The position numbers and the translations under genes were made by a program. Positions 1-8,036 of a stretch of 19,615 nt of DNA are shown piece by piece (position 1 is the first letter of the stretch; the number at the start of each line of letters is the position of its first letter). The notes beneath the pieces are model-generated. The model did not search any database and was not told the origin of the DNA. It was given only the letters and a program-made list of their open reading frames with translations. Source of the stretch: Hyphomicrobiales bacterium (GTDB lineage: Bacteria > Pseudomonadota > Alphaproteobacteria > Rhizobiales > Xanthobacteraceae); the NCBI GenBank assembly GCA_026400425.1, contig JAPLPC010000435.1, positions 1,947-21,561 of the forward strand. Reading direction: 5' to 3'.

Positions 1-477
1 AATCAGCTCAGCATCCCGCGTGAAGAAGCCTCGGCCTATATCAAGAAGTATTTCGAGCGCTTCCCGGGCATCCGCGCTTACATGGACCAGACGCGCGATT
101 TTTGCCGCGCCAACGGCTATGTGGAGACGCTGTTCGGCCGCAAGTGTCACTATCCCGATATCAAGGCTTCGAACCCGTCGGTGCGGGCCTTCAACGAACG
201 CGCGGCCATCAATGCGCGCCTGCAGGGCACCGCGGCCGATATCATCCGCCGCGCCATGGTGCGGATGGAAGATGCGCTGGCCGAAAAGAAGCTGTCGGCG
301 CGCATGCTGTTGCAGGTGCATGACGAACTGATCTTCGAAGTGCCGGACGACGAGGTGGCCGCCACGCTGCCGGTGGTCCAGCACACCATGCAGGACGCGC
401 CGTTTCCTGCAGTTTTGCTGTCAGTACCCCTGCAGGTCGATGCCCGCGCCGCGGATAATTGGGAAGAGGCGCACTGA
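1..477 (+). CDS. polA: DNA polymerase I, C-terminal part (5'-truncated by window)
   Basis: This is the last 158 codons of a family A DNA polymerase, open from base 1 in frame 1 and ending at TGA 475-477. The enzyme fills gaps in repair and removes Okazaki primers. The visible part is the end of the polymerase (palm/fingers) domain. It includes the conserved stretch ETLFGRKCHYPDI and the NERAAINARLQGTAADIIRRAM helix region, then motif C as LLQVHDELIFEVP, whose HDE includes a metal-binding aspartate. The reading frame is intact and the C-terminus (NWEEAH) sits at the usual place for the family. The exonuclease domains lie outside the window. Identification is secure from these motifs. Confidence 0.97.
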   Translation, partial: NQLSIPREEASAYIKKYFERFPGIRAYMDQTRDFCRANGYVETLFGRKCHYPDIKASNPSVRAFNERAAINARLQGTAADIIRRAMVRMEDALAEKKLSARMLLQVHDELIFEVPDDEVAATLPVVQHTMQDAPFPAVLLSVPLQVDARAADNWEEAH

Positions 478-504
478 ATCCGGCTTCGCACACCGTGCCG
501 GATT
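477..504 (+). terminator. Hairpin just after polA, possible terminator
   Basis: A perfect 8-bp inverted repeat (AATCCGGC at 477-484, GCCGGATT at 497-504) with a 12-base loop starts at the last base of the polA stop codon. Its position suits a transcription terminator or a 3'-end stabilising hairpin, but there is no T-run after it, so the terminator role is inference. Confidence 0.4.
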
Positions 505-549
505 GACATCGCCGCGCCAGTGGATGCCGATAGGGCTTTGGGGGCGACG

Positions 550-1184
550 GTGCAAATCGAGACGGGGAGCTTGCTGGCGTTCGCGCTGACCGCGTTGATC
601 ATCGAGATCACGCCTGGGCCCAATATGGCCTATCTCGCCACAATGTCGCTCACCCACGGACGACGCGTCGGCTTCGCCGCCGTCGCCGGCATCGCGCTGG
701 GGCTGGCGACCTACGGCATCGCCGCAGCACTGGGGCTCGCCGCGATGATCGACAATTCGCGCTGGCTCTACGAAGGACTGCGATGGGCCGGTGTTGCCTA
801 TCTCGTGTGGCTCGCCTGGGACGCGTGGTCGAGCGAAAGTGAAATAGCCAAGACGGTCGAGAGCAGCGACAGCGAGCCATGGCGCGCGTTTCGCCGTGGG
901 CTGATCACCAACCTGCTGAACCCCAAGGCCGCAATCTTCTACGTGGCGGTGCTGCCCGAGTTTGTCGGATCGGCGGCGGACCGGTGGTGACGCAGACGCT
1001 GCTCCTGAGTGCGATTTATGTCGGCATCGCCACGGTGATTCATGCCGGCATCGTCGTTCTGAGCGGAAGCCTCCAAAGCATCATCGCGACGCCCGCCCGG
1101 CGCCGTACTGTCCGCCGCGGCCTAGCTCTGGTGCTGCTCGGTATCGCGATCTGGTTCGCGCTGACCAGCGGGCGATCGCACTGA
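550..1184 (+). pseudogene. LysE/RhtB-family amino-acid exporter, frameshifted
   Basis: Two overlapping reading frames together encode one LysE/RhtB-type exporter of about 211 residues, the usual family length. These inner-membrane proteins export amino acids or their derivatives. Frame 1 carries the N-terminal part with the signature IIEITPGPNMAYLA and the conserved NLLNPKAAIFYVAVLPEFV, but stops at TGA 988-990. The remainder (GPVVTQTLLLSAIYVGIATVIHAGIVVLSG, then a last membrane helix LALVLLGIAIWFAL) continues in frame 3 to TGA 1182-1184. The frames join near 976-981, consistent with one missing base. I chose GTG 550 because GGGGG lies about five bases upstream and the protein then begins QIETGSLLAFALTAL, as in the family; ATG 520 is a possible alternative. 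It is either a recent pseudogene or a sequencing error. The transported substrate cannot be told. Confidence 0.8.
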
Positions 1185-1423
1185 CATGCGCAAGAGCTGA
1201 TCGCCTCTCCAGCTTTCCCGGCGGTGTGATGATGCAGCCGTACTGGTATCATCAGAACGACTGGCGATTTAATCGCGGCCAGCAACTGACGTAGCAGCGC
1301 AAGCGACGCGCTCATTTGTAGTATCTCGTTACACCGACGGCTAAGCGACGTTTAACCGTCCGCGTTCGGCTCCATTTAATCTGATTGGGATAGGCTCCGC
1401 AGATCACAGGGCGGATATTACCT

Positions 1424-3553
1424 ATGCCTCGACTTCGGAAGCGTTTGATTGATCGGTTGAAGGTGCGGCCGGAATTCGTGGCAGCGACGAGTGTCGCGCT
1501 GGCGCTGGCCATTGGCCTTTTCGCCATCGATCTCTATCTTCCCGGTGCGATGAAAGCAGCAGCTATCGAGGCGGCCTATCGCAGCAATATCGAGACCGTC
1601 GATCAGATCAAGCTGACGCGCGGCTACTACACGCGGAACGTCGTCGCGAAGGAGCTTGCCAGCGGACACCTCACGCCGTCCCACGATCACAAAGGAAATC
1701 CCAAGGCGATTCCGCTGCCGGCGACGTTCGTCCAGGACATTTCCGATCTGCTGAAGGAGAAGGATACCACGCTGTCGCTGGTCAGCCCGTATCCCTGGCC
1801 GAACCGGGCGGAGCGGGTCCTGGACAGCTTCCAGACAACGGCCTGGGCTGCGTTCCAGCGCGATCCGTCCGCGGTCGTGTCGCGCGAGGAAACCCGCGAT
1901 GGCAAGCGCCTGCTACGGATCGCCGTGCCGGACCGGATGACGGAGGCCGCCTGCGTGAGCTGTCACAACACCAGTGGGGATTCGCCCAAGAGGGACTGGA
2001 AGCTCGGCGACGTCCGCGCCGTCATGGAGGTAACGAAGGTCATCGAGCCTTATTTGGCGGCGGCAGAACAGCGCAGCCGCATGATCACCCTCGCCATCAT
2101 GGCGCCGACGGCCGGCGTCATCCTCATCCTGTTCGGCGCCGCCGTGCTGTACGCGCGACACGAACGTGAAAAGCGCAACAGCGACCGGCATGTCCGCTAT
2201 CTCGCGCACCACGATTCGATGACGGGCACGCTGAATCGCGGAAGTTTTCTGGCAAACCTGACGCGGGCGATGGCGAGCCCGCCGTCGCGCGTGCGCATGG
2301 CTGTGCATTACATCGATCTCGATCGCTTCAAGGAGATCAACGATCAACTCGGGCATGGTGTTGGCGACGAACTGATCCGCGCCGTGGCCAAACGGCTGAA
2401 GCGACTGCTCGGTCAGGGCGACATCGTCTCCAGGCTCGGTGGCGACGAATTTGCCGTGGCGCAAACGAACCTGCGAGAGGCCGGCGATATCGGCGTAATG
2501 GCAGAGCGTATCACGCGGGCCTTGGCCAGACCGTTTAAGCTAAGTCATCACAGCGTAACCGTGTCGGCCAGCGTCGGCAGTGCGGCCGCCACCGTGGCGC
2601 ATGCGACCGGGGATGAACTGCTGGAAGATGCCGACATCGCGCTGTATCGGGCCAAGGACGCCGGGCGCGCGCGCTTCGTCGTCTTTGCTCCCGAAATGCG
2701 CGATGCAGTGACGGCGCGGCGACAGCTGGAAGCACATATCCGCGAAGCCGTCGCCAGCGAATCCTTCGAGCTGTATTTTCAGCCGCTGGTACGGCAAAAC
2801 GGCCGGCTCGACGGATTCGAGGCGCTGTTGCGACTGCGCAACGAACGCGGCGAAATCATTCCGCCCGCCGTCTTGATTCCCGTCGTCGAGGAAATCGGCG
2901 CCATCGACGATCTCGGCGCATGGGTGATCAGGAATGCCTGCGCCGTGGCGTCGACCTGGCCCGCCCATCTCAAGATCAGCGTCAACCTGTCGCCGGTGCA
3001 GTTCAAGAGTTCGAATGCGATCACGCGCGTGGTCGCAGATGCGATCCGGGAGACAGGCCTCGGCGCCGGCCGGCTGGAACTGGAGATCACCGAGGGGCTG
3101 CTGCTCGAAGCCAGCGAGGACGTGATCGAACAGCTCTTCGACATGAAGCAGGCCGGCGCTGCGATCGTCATGGATGACTTCGGGACTGGCTATTCAAGCC
3201 TCGGCTATCTGTGGAGGCTGCCGTTCGACAAGATCAAGATCGACAAGTCGTTCGTTCCGGACGAAGCAGCGTCGCAATGCACCGTCACCCCGGTGCTGCA
3301 GACGATCATCGGGCTTGGGCGAACCCTCAACATGGAAATCACGGTTGCGGGCATCGAAACCGAGGCGCAGGCCAGGTTTTTCCGAAACCTGAACTGCGAC
3401 TACATGCAGGGCTATTTCTTCGGCAGGCCGATGACGCGGAGCGATGCGGCCATCGCCATCCTGCGCGATCTGGTAGGCGACATGGTGGCGTGCATCGGCA
3501 GCGGCGCTGTTGCCGTCGCCCCTGCACCTTCGGACTTCGAGCGAGTTGGCTAG
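1424..3553 (+). CDS. Membrane GGDEF-EAL c-di-GMP protein with haem-c-type sensor domain
   Basis: A 709-residue bifunctional c-di-GMP turnover protein. Membrane helices lie at about 21-39 and 220-243 and bracket a periplasmic domain of about 180 residues that looks like DUF3365/Tll0287-type sensors. That domain carries CVSCH at 177-181, a CxxCH covalent haem-c attachment motif. The cytoplasmic part has a GGDEF domain (about 253-422; intact RLGGDEF at 337-343) that would make c-di-GMP from GTP, then an EAL domain (about 432-680) that would hydrolyse it. EAL residues seen are EALLR 466-470, NLSPVQF 521-527, LEITE 553-557, DDFGTGYSS 584-592, KIDKSFV 605-611 and QGYFFGRP 662-669. The allosteric RxxD I-site is replaced by GQGD (330-333), so product inhibition is probably lost. 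The EGVE-type motif reads AGIE (642-645). Both active sites look usable, but the net direction is unknown. ATG 1424 places a short basic tail before the first helix. Neighbours do not suggest an operon. Confidence 0.93.
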   Translation: MPRLRKRLIDRLKVRPEFVAATSVALALAIGLFAIDLYLPGAMKAAAIEAAYRSNIETVDQIKLTRGYYTRNVVAKELASGHLTPSHDHKGNPKAIPLPATFVQDISDLLKEKDTTLSLVSPYPWPNRAERVLDSFQTTAWAAFQRDPSAVVSREETRDGKRLLRIAVPDRMTEAACVSCHNTSGDSPKRDWKLGDVRAVMEVTKVIEPYLAAAEQRSRMITLAIMAPTAGVILILFGAAVLYARHEREKRNSDRHVRYLAHHDSMTGTLNRGSFLANLTRAMASPPSRVRMAVHYIDLDRFKEINDQLGHGVGDELIRAVAKRLKRLLGQGDIVSRLGGDEFAVAQTNLREAGDIGVMAERITRALARPFKLSHHSVTVSASVGSAAATVAHATGDELLEDADIALYRAKDAGRARFVVFAPEMRDAVTARRQLEAHIREAVASESFELYFQPLVRQNGRLDGFEALLRLRNERGEIIPPAVLIPVVEEIGAIDDLGAWVIRNACAVASTWPAHLKISVNLSPVQFKSSNAITRVVADAIRETGLGAGRLELEITEGLLLEASEDVIEQLFDMKQAGAAIVMDDFGTGYSSLGYLWRLPFDKIKIDKSFVPDEAASQCTVTPVLQTIIGLGRTLNMEITVAGIETEAQARFFRNLNCDYMQGYFFGRPMTRSDAAIAILRDLVGDMVACIGSGAVAVAPAPSDFERVG

Positions 3554-3573
3554 GCGGCGCTTGAAGATGAAGA

Positions 3574-3593
3574 CGAAGCTTAGTCGAGCTTCG
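3574..3593. terminator. Hairpin between convergent genes, weak terminator candidate
   Basis: CGAAGCT at 3574-3580 pairs with AGCTTCG at 3587-3593 across a 6-base loop. It overlaps the stop codon of the glutathione transferase gene and follows the GGDEF-EAL stop by 20 bases. Its place between converging genes fits a shared terminator, but there is no T-tract on either strand. Confidence 0.25.
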
Positions 3594-4206
3594 CCGTCAT
3601 CCCGCGGGTAACGCCCGGCCGCGCCATCAATTGATCGTACCAGCGGCCGACATGTGGGAAGTCGTCGAACGAGACCTTGTGACGTTGGTGGCGCCAGGCC
3701 CAGCCGAGGATGGCAAAATCGGCCACCGACAAGCTGCCTGCGACGAATTCATGATCGGCCAGCCGCCGGTCCAGCACGCCATAGAGCCGACGGGTCTCGT
3801 CGGAAAAGCGTTTCAGCCCATAGGCGCGATCCGCCTCGTTTTCCAGCGCGATGAAGTGATGCACCTGACCCGGCATCGGGCCGAAACCGCCCATCTGCCA
3901 CATCAGCCATTCCAGCACCGGAATCCGGTTACCCAGCGACTTCGGCAGGAATTTGCCGGTCTTCTCACCGAGATAGAGCAGGATGGCGCCGGATTCGAAC
4001 ACGCTGACCGGCTTGCCGTCCGGCCCATCGGGATCGACGATGGCAGGGATCTTGTTGTTGGGGCTGATCTTGAGGAAATCCGGCTTCTGTTGGTCGCCCT
4101 TGGCGATGTTCACCGGAAACACCTTGTAAGGCAGTCCCATCTCCTCCAGCGCGACGGAGATCTTGCGGCCGTTCGGTGTATTCCACGTATGCAATTCGAT
4201 GGTCAC
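3580..4206 (-). CDS. Glutathione S-transferase, Nu-class (YfcG/YghU-like)
   Basis: A 208-residue cytosolic glutathione transferase. The N-terminal thioredoxin fold (about 1-85) has NTPNGRKISVALEE (9-22), NNKIPAI with its cis-proline (50-56) and the glutathione-binding FESGAILLYLGEKTG (70-84). The helical C-terminal domain follows. The TPN signature near the N-terminus and the wording of the KIPAIVD and FESGAI segments match E. coli YfcG and YghU. These Nu-class enzymes bind two glutathione molecules and act mainly as disulfide-bond reductases rather than conjugating enzymes. The start is GTG (4206), with GGAAGGGA about six bases upstream on the minus strand. It converges on the GGDEF-EAL gene and is divergent from pyrE across 142 bases. 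The physiological substrate is unknown. Confidence 0.93.
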   Translation of the reverse strand: MTIELHTWNTPNGRKISVALEEMGLPYKVFPVNIAKGDQQKPDFLKISPNNKIPAIVDPDGPDGKPVSVFESGAILLYLGEKTGKFLPKSLGNRIPVLEWLMWQMGGFGPMPGQVHHFIALENEADRAYGLKRFSDETRRLYGVLDRRLADHEFVAGSLSVADFAILGWAWRHQRHKVSFDDFPHVGRWYDQLMARPGVTRGMTAKLD

Positions 4207-4348
4207 GCGCGTCCCTTCCCGGTTTTTCCAAGCTGTATCATCGTCCGGCCGCGCCGCAAACTGCGGCTGTTGACGGGGCTACCTGCGCTCTGGCCTATCC
4301 GGCTTCGGGTCGGTAAATTGCCGGGGTTGACCTGAGAAAGAGATCGCC

Positions 4349-4912
4349 TTGCCAAAATCAGCCGCCCGCGCCCGCCTGTTCGAGATCATCCGCGACCGCT
4401 CATTCGGTTATGGCGAGATCACGCTCGCCTCGGGCCGCAAGAGCAATTTCTATTTCAACTTGAAGCCCACCATGTGCGACCCGGAAGGCGCCGCGCTGCT
4501 GGCCGACCTGACCTTCGAGGCATTGAAGGACGACAAGCTCGATTATGTCGGCGGGCTGGAGATGGGCGCCGTGCCGCTGGCCGGCGCGCTGGCGCAATTG
4601 TCATGGATGAAGGGAGCCCCCATCGGCGCCTTCTTTGTGCGCAAAAAGCCGAAAGAACATGGCGCACGCCTCGCCATTGAGGGCCTCACCAAGACCGAAA
4701 GCCTCAAGGGCAAGCGCATCGTCATCGTCGAGGACGTCACCACCACCGGCGGCTCTGCCGTCAAAGCGCTCGATGCCGTGCGCGAGGCGGGTGCGGAGGT
4801 CGCCCTGGTGTTCACCATGGTCGATCGCGACGAAGGCGCCGCCGAGACCTTTGCTCAGGCGGGCGTCCCATTTCGCTCACTTTACAAGGCATCGGAATTC
4901 CTCAAGGGTTGA
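4349..4912 (+). CDS. pyrE: Orotate phosphoribosyltransferase
   Basis: A 187-residue enzyme of de novo pyrimidine synthesis that joins orotate to PRPP to give OMP. The PRPP-binding signature is clear at about 124-138 (IVIVEDVTTTGGSAV). The flexible catalytic loop with FFVRKKPKEHG lies at 95-105, and TLASGRKSNFYFNLKP at 25-40 matches the substrate-binding N-terminal region. The start is TTG 4349: an in-frame TGA lies at 4328-4330, and a purine-rich GAAAGAGA precedes the TTG. Its stop (TGA 4910-4912) overlaps a possible TTG start of the next gene, and the two genes are probably co-transcribed although no functional link is obvious. Length is slightly short of E. coli PyrE (about 213) but usual for alphaproteobacteria. 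Confidence 0.96.
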   Translation: MPKSAARARLFEIIRDRSFGYGEITLASGRKSNFYFNLKPTMCDPEGAALLADLTFEALKDDKLDYVGGLEMGAVPLAGALAQLSWMKGAPIGAFFVRKKPKEHGARLAIEGLTKTESLKGKRIVIVEDVTTTGGSAVKALDAVREAGAEVALVFTMVDRDEGAAETFAQAGVPFRSLYKASEFLKG

Positions 4913-4950
4913 GCGTCGATGGGCTCGACACGAGGCCAAATTCCGGTTCA

Positions 4951-6381
4951 GTGAAAGGCCAGCTATTGCTTCGTATTCTCAGCCTCGCGCTCGGCGCTGC
5001 CCTGCTCGTTTTCATTCCCGACGCCGCTCATGCCGCAGATGGATTGAACGGCGCGCAGCTCTCGATGCTGTGGGCGCTGCCCTTCGCCGGCATGCTGCTC
5101 TGCATCGCCACCGGGCCGGTGCTCTATCCGCATTTCTGGGAACATCACTACGGCAAAATCGCCGCCATGTGGGCCGCCCTGGTGATCATACCGCTCTGGT
5201 TGACCGCCGGCACCACCACGGTTTCGCACACGCTCGCTCACACGGCCTTGATGGAGTACATCCCCTTCATCCTGCTGCTTCTGGCGCTGTTCACCGTCAG
5301 CGGCGGCATCTATCTGCAGGGCAACCTGCATGACAGCGTCTTCACCAACACCGCTCTGCTCGGCTTCGGCACCCTGATGGCCAGCGTGGTCGGCACCACC
5401 GGCGCGTCGATGATCCTGATCCGGCCGTTGCTGCGCGCCAATGACGACCGACGTTACAACGTGCATGTCGTCATCTTCTTCATTTTCCTGGTGTCCAACA
5501 TCGGCGGATCGCTATCGCCGCTCGGTGATCCGCCGCTGTTTCTCGGCTTTCTGCGTGGTGTCGATTTCTTCTGGACCACCAGGCACATCTTCCCGGACAC
5601 GCTGCTGGTCGCCGGCATCGTGCTGACGATTTTCATGCTGCTCGACATCTACCTGCACCGCCGCGAGGGCAAGGTGCTGCTGCCGGATCCGACCCCGGAT
5701 TCGCCGTTGCACCTGCACGGCAAGGTCAATCTTCTGTTGCTCCTGGTGATCATCGCCGCGATCCTGATGAGCGGCAGCTGGAAGTCCGGCATTTCCTTCA
5801 CCGTGCTCGGCACGCCGGTCGAACTACAGAACCTGTTGCGGGATGGGATCCTGGTGATCGTGACATTCGCCTCGCTGGCGCTGACCAAGGCCGAGCATCG
5901 CAAGGCCAACGACTTCAAGTGGGGCCCGATCGAAGAAGTCGCGATCCTGTTCGCCGCGATCTTCATCTGCATCGTGCCTGTGATGGCGATGCTGCAAGCC
6001 GGCGCCAACGGACCGTTTGCCCCGCTGGTGGCACTCGTCAGCCATGCCGACGGCTCGCCCAACAATGTCGCCTATTTTTGGCTGACAGGCGCCCTGTCGT
6101 CATTCCTGGACAACGCGCCGACCTATCTCGTCTTCTTCGAACTGGCAGGTGGCGATGCCAAGGCGCTGATGACGTCGGGTGCGGCGACTCTGGCGGCGAT
6201 CTCCGCGGGCGCCGTGTTCATGGGCGCCAACACCTATATCGGCAATGCGCCGAATTTCATGGTCTACGCCATCGCCCGCGATGCCGGCGTCAAGATGCCG
6301 AGTTTCTTCGGTTATATGCTGTGGTCGATGGCCGTGCTTGTCCCAGTGTTCCTGCTCGCCACCTGGGTATTTTTCATCTGA
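4951..6381 (+). CDS. Ion transporter-superfamily membrane protein (NhaD/CitMHS-type)
   Basis: A polytopic inner-membrane protein of 476 residues with about ten to twelve hydrophobic segments. It belongs to the ion-transporter superfamily often annotated as sodium:proton antiporter or putative citrate transporter. Features seen are an N-terminal signal-like segment ending AHAAD, the family-type loop SNIGGSLSPLGDPPLFLGFL, and a second repeat containing LSSFLDNAPTYLVFFEL and GANTYIGNAPNFMVYAIA. The paired SNIGG...GDPP and LDNAP...GNAPN motifs mark the two inverted halves seen in NhaD/ArsB/CitM relatives. I chose GTG 4951 because it gives MKGQLLLR followed directly by the hydrophobic core. A TTG at 4909 overlapping the pyrE stop would add 14 residues and could be translationally coupled. 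Neither start has a strong ribosome-binding site. The transported ion is not determinable here. Confidence 0.88.
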   Translation: MKGQLLLRILSLALGAALLVFIPDAAHAADGLNGAQLSMLWALPFAGMLLCIATGPVLYPHFWEHHYGKIAAMWAALVIIPLWLTAGTTTVSHTLAHTALMEYIPFILLLLALFTVSGGIYLQGNLHDSVFTNTALLGFGTLMASVVGTTGASMILIRPLLRANDDRRYNVHVVIFFIFLVSNIGGSLSPLGDPPLFLGFLRGVDFFWTTRHIFPDTLLVAGIVLTIFMLLDIYLHRREGKVLLPDPTPDSPLHLHGKVNLLLLLVIIAAILMSGSWKSGISFTVLGTPVELQNLLRDGILVIVTFASLALTKAEHRKANDFKWGPIEEVAILFAAIFICIVPVMAMLQAGANGPFAPLVALVSHADGSPNNVAYFWLTGALSSFLDNAPTYLVFFELAGGDAKALMTSGAATLAAISAGAVFMGANTYIGNAPNFMVYAIARDAGVKMPSFFGYMLWSMAVLVPVFLLATWVFFI

Positions 6382-6480
6382 GCCGAAATCTGAGCGCTGG
6401 CATGGTTACTCCGTGTTTACCATAACCTCCTAGCATCGCGCCAAAGCTGGGATCAGCGTATTCCGGCTGTCGGGTAAGGG

Positions 6481-7317
6481 TTGCGGAGCTTGGCGTTGCG
6501 GCACAATCGGAACTTCTTGCGCCTGCCGCTGATGGCCGTGAGCCTCGCCACCATCGTTGCGTGGACGCCGCAGATCGCGTCCGCCCAGGGCTTTTTCGAT
6601 TTCCTGTTCAATGGCGGCCAGCCACAGAAACAGCAGCCGCAGCGCCGCGGCCCTGCTCCGCCGCAGAACGACTTCTTTTCCGATCCGTTCGGCCTCGCCA
6701 CGCCAGCCGAAGCCGCGCCGCCCCAGCGCAGCGCGACCAGCGGCGGATATGGCCCGGCCTTCTGCGTCCGCACCTGCGACGGCAAGTATTTCCCGCTCGG
6801 CCGCGGCGGCGCCAGCCCGGCGCAGACGTGCCAGGCGTTCTGCCCGGCCTCGCCGACCAAGGTGGTGTTCGGCAGCAGCATCGATTCCGCATCGTCATCG
6901 ACCGGCGAGCGCTACGCCGACCTGCCGAATGCCTTCGCCTACCGCAAAGCGCTAAAGGCCGACTGCACCTGCAACGGCCGCGATCCCGCCGGCCTGGCGC
7001 CGATCGACCTCGCGCTCGACACGTCGCTGCGGCCCGGCGATGTGGTGGCCACCACCAGCGGCCTCGTGGCTTTTTCCGGCGTGCGTACCGGTAACAATCA
7101 GGCTCCTGAATTCACGCCGGTGTCATCCTATCCAGGCCTGACGTCCGATGTGCGTGCCCGGCTCGGCGAGATGAAGGTCGCGCCCGTTTCGGCCGAAATG
7201 ATCACCGACGAGGCCCCGATGGCAGACACGCCGCGTGAAATCGCGCCCCTGCCGGGTGCAACGATCGCGCCAAAACGGACGCCGGTGCCGAACGCCAAAC
7301 GCGCCGAGGCGAATTGA
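6481..7317 (+). CDS. DUF2865 secreted cysteine-containing protein
   Basis: A 278-residue exported protein of the DUF2865 type found in Bradyrhizobium relatives. A signal peptide (hydrophobic core about 15-30, ending IASA before QG at 36-37) is followed by a low-complexity Pro/Gln/Arg-rich stretch (47-85). The conserved core at about 90-168 has six cysteines (95, 99, 117, 121, 162, 164) arranged CVRTC, CQAFC and CTC, with the phrase DGKYFPLGRGG between. The C-terminal 80 residues are Pro/Ala-rich and poorly structured. The cysteine pairs suggest disulfides in the periplasm or envelope; no biochemical role is known to me. TTG 6481, 6490 and 6496 are all possible starts; 6496 is best spaced from GGAG at 6484-6487. 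The gene ends 12 bases from a convergent gene. Confidence 0.82.
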   Translation: MRSLALRHNRNFLRLPLMAVSLATIVAWTPQIASAQGFFDFLFNGGQPQKQQPQRRGPAPPQNDFFSDPFGLATPAEAAPPQRSATSGGYGPAFCVRTCDGKYFPLGRGGASPAQTCQAFCPASPTKVVFGSSIDSASSSTGERYADLPNAFAYRKALKADCTCNGRDPAGLAPIDLALDTSLRPGDVVATTSGLVAFSGVRTGNNQAPEFTPVSSYPGLTSDVRARLGEMKVAPVSAEMITDEAPMADTPREIAPLPGATIAPKRTPVPNAKRAEAN

Positions 7318-7329
7318 CGGGCCGCGCCA

Positions 7330-7761
7330 TCATCGCCCGATGATGACGCCCACCACATTGGTGGCCGACATATATTTCTGCTCGATCTCCGCGCGCGCCG
7401 CTGCGCGATTTTCCGGTGTCAGCAGGCCCCGCTTCTCGGCGAGGATCATCCAGCAATAGCCCCACCAGTCGGTGAGCATGCCGTCGTCGCCGAGGAGATC
7501 GTAGCCCTGCCGTTCGGCGAAGATGCGCGCATGCCCTTCATCGAGTTGATCCAGCCAGGCGTGATCGTCGAGCGAGAACAGGTCGTCGCTGATATCGTCG
7601 GTTGTGTATCCCCACACAGACATGCACACCGCGTTGAATTCGCGATCGATCTGATCGTCATCCACGCAATATCGATGTGCGTTGAGACGTAGACGGGTGA
7701 GCGATCGCGCGAAATCGGCTATTCGGGTGAGCGCAAACTGATCAAGGGCAATACTGGACAT
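7330..7761 (-). CDS. Unrecognised small acidic protein
   Basis: A 143-residue protein that I do not recognise. It starts at ATG 7761 with GAGGA about five bases upstream, and codon use matches its neighbours, so it is probably real. It has no signal peptide or membrane segment. The N-terminal third is basic and helix-like (RIADFARSLTRLRLNAHRY), and the rest is strongly acidic (DDDQIDREF, DDISDDLFSLDDHAWLDQLDE). Aromatic-rich phrases include SVWGY and a DWWGYCWMILAEKRGLLTPENR block that looks like a conserved core. The intergenic region upstream carries a perfect GTTC-N7-GTTC about 80 bases before the start codon, so it may be LexA-controlled. No function is claimed. Confidence 0.75.
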   Translation of the reverse strand: MSSIALDQFALTRIADFARSLTRLRLNAHRYCVDDDQIDREFNAVCMSVWGYTTDDISDDLFSLDDHAWLDQLDEGHARIFAERQGYDLLGDDGMLTDWWGYCWMILAEKRGLLTPENRAAARAEIEQKYMSATNVVGVIIGR

Positions 7762-7840
7762 GGCGTCCTCACGACTTTGCAGAGTATGGCAGGCGAACAG
7801 GCCGCCGAATCAGAACGATATATCAATACCATGCTATTTT

Positions 7841-7855
7841 GTTCTTTATTTGTTC
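7841..7855. promoter_or_regulatory. Candidate LexA (SOS) box, GTTC-N7-GTTC
   Basis: GTTC at 7841-7844 and GTTC at 7852-7855 are separated by exactly seven bases (TTTATTT), the direct-repeat LexA operator known in alphaproteobacteria. It lies in the AT-rich part of the 275-base region between the unrecognised gene (start 80 bases away, minus strand) and glgP (start about 180 bases away, plus strand). Eight fixed bases within one intergenic region would arise by chance roughly once in a hundred cases, so the site is suggestive, not proven. Confidence 0.5.
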
Positions 7856-8036
7856 TCGTGGCTAATTAAATCCAAATCGCTCGTTCGGCTGCTCGGCATC
7901 GGACGACATCCGCAAATCTCTTCGTCATCGTTACTGCCCAATTCATCGGCAACGCCGTAGCAAAACCTCCGCACCCCGATGGGTTTCCGACCACGTATGA
8001 ATGGGCGTATGCTTTCCTGCCGCGCCATAGATCAGG

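Noticed and set aside
960..995. Programmed ribosomal frameshift in the LysE-type gene
   Set aside because: A -1 shift would join the frames, but no slippery heptamer or downstream pseudoknot is visible, and LysE proteins are not known to use recoding.
1229..1294. 21-codon frame MMQPYWYHQNDWRFNRGQQLT after the LysE remnant
   Set aside because: The wording faintly recalls RcnB-like proteins (NDWR, RGQ-L), but it is too short, lacks a clear ribosome-binding site, and could be chance.
4635..5333. 232-codon plus-strand frame crossing the pyrE and transporter genes
   Set aside because: It overlaps two real genes in another frame and is Arg/Ser/Pro-rich without motifs.
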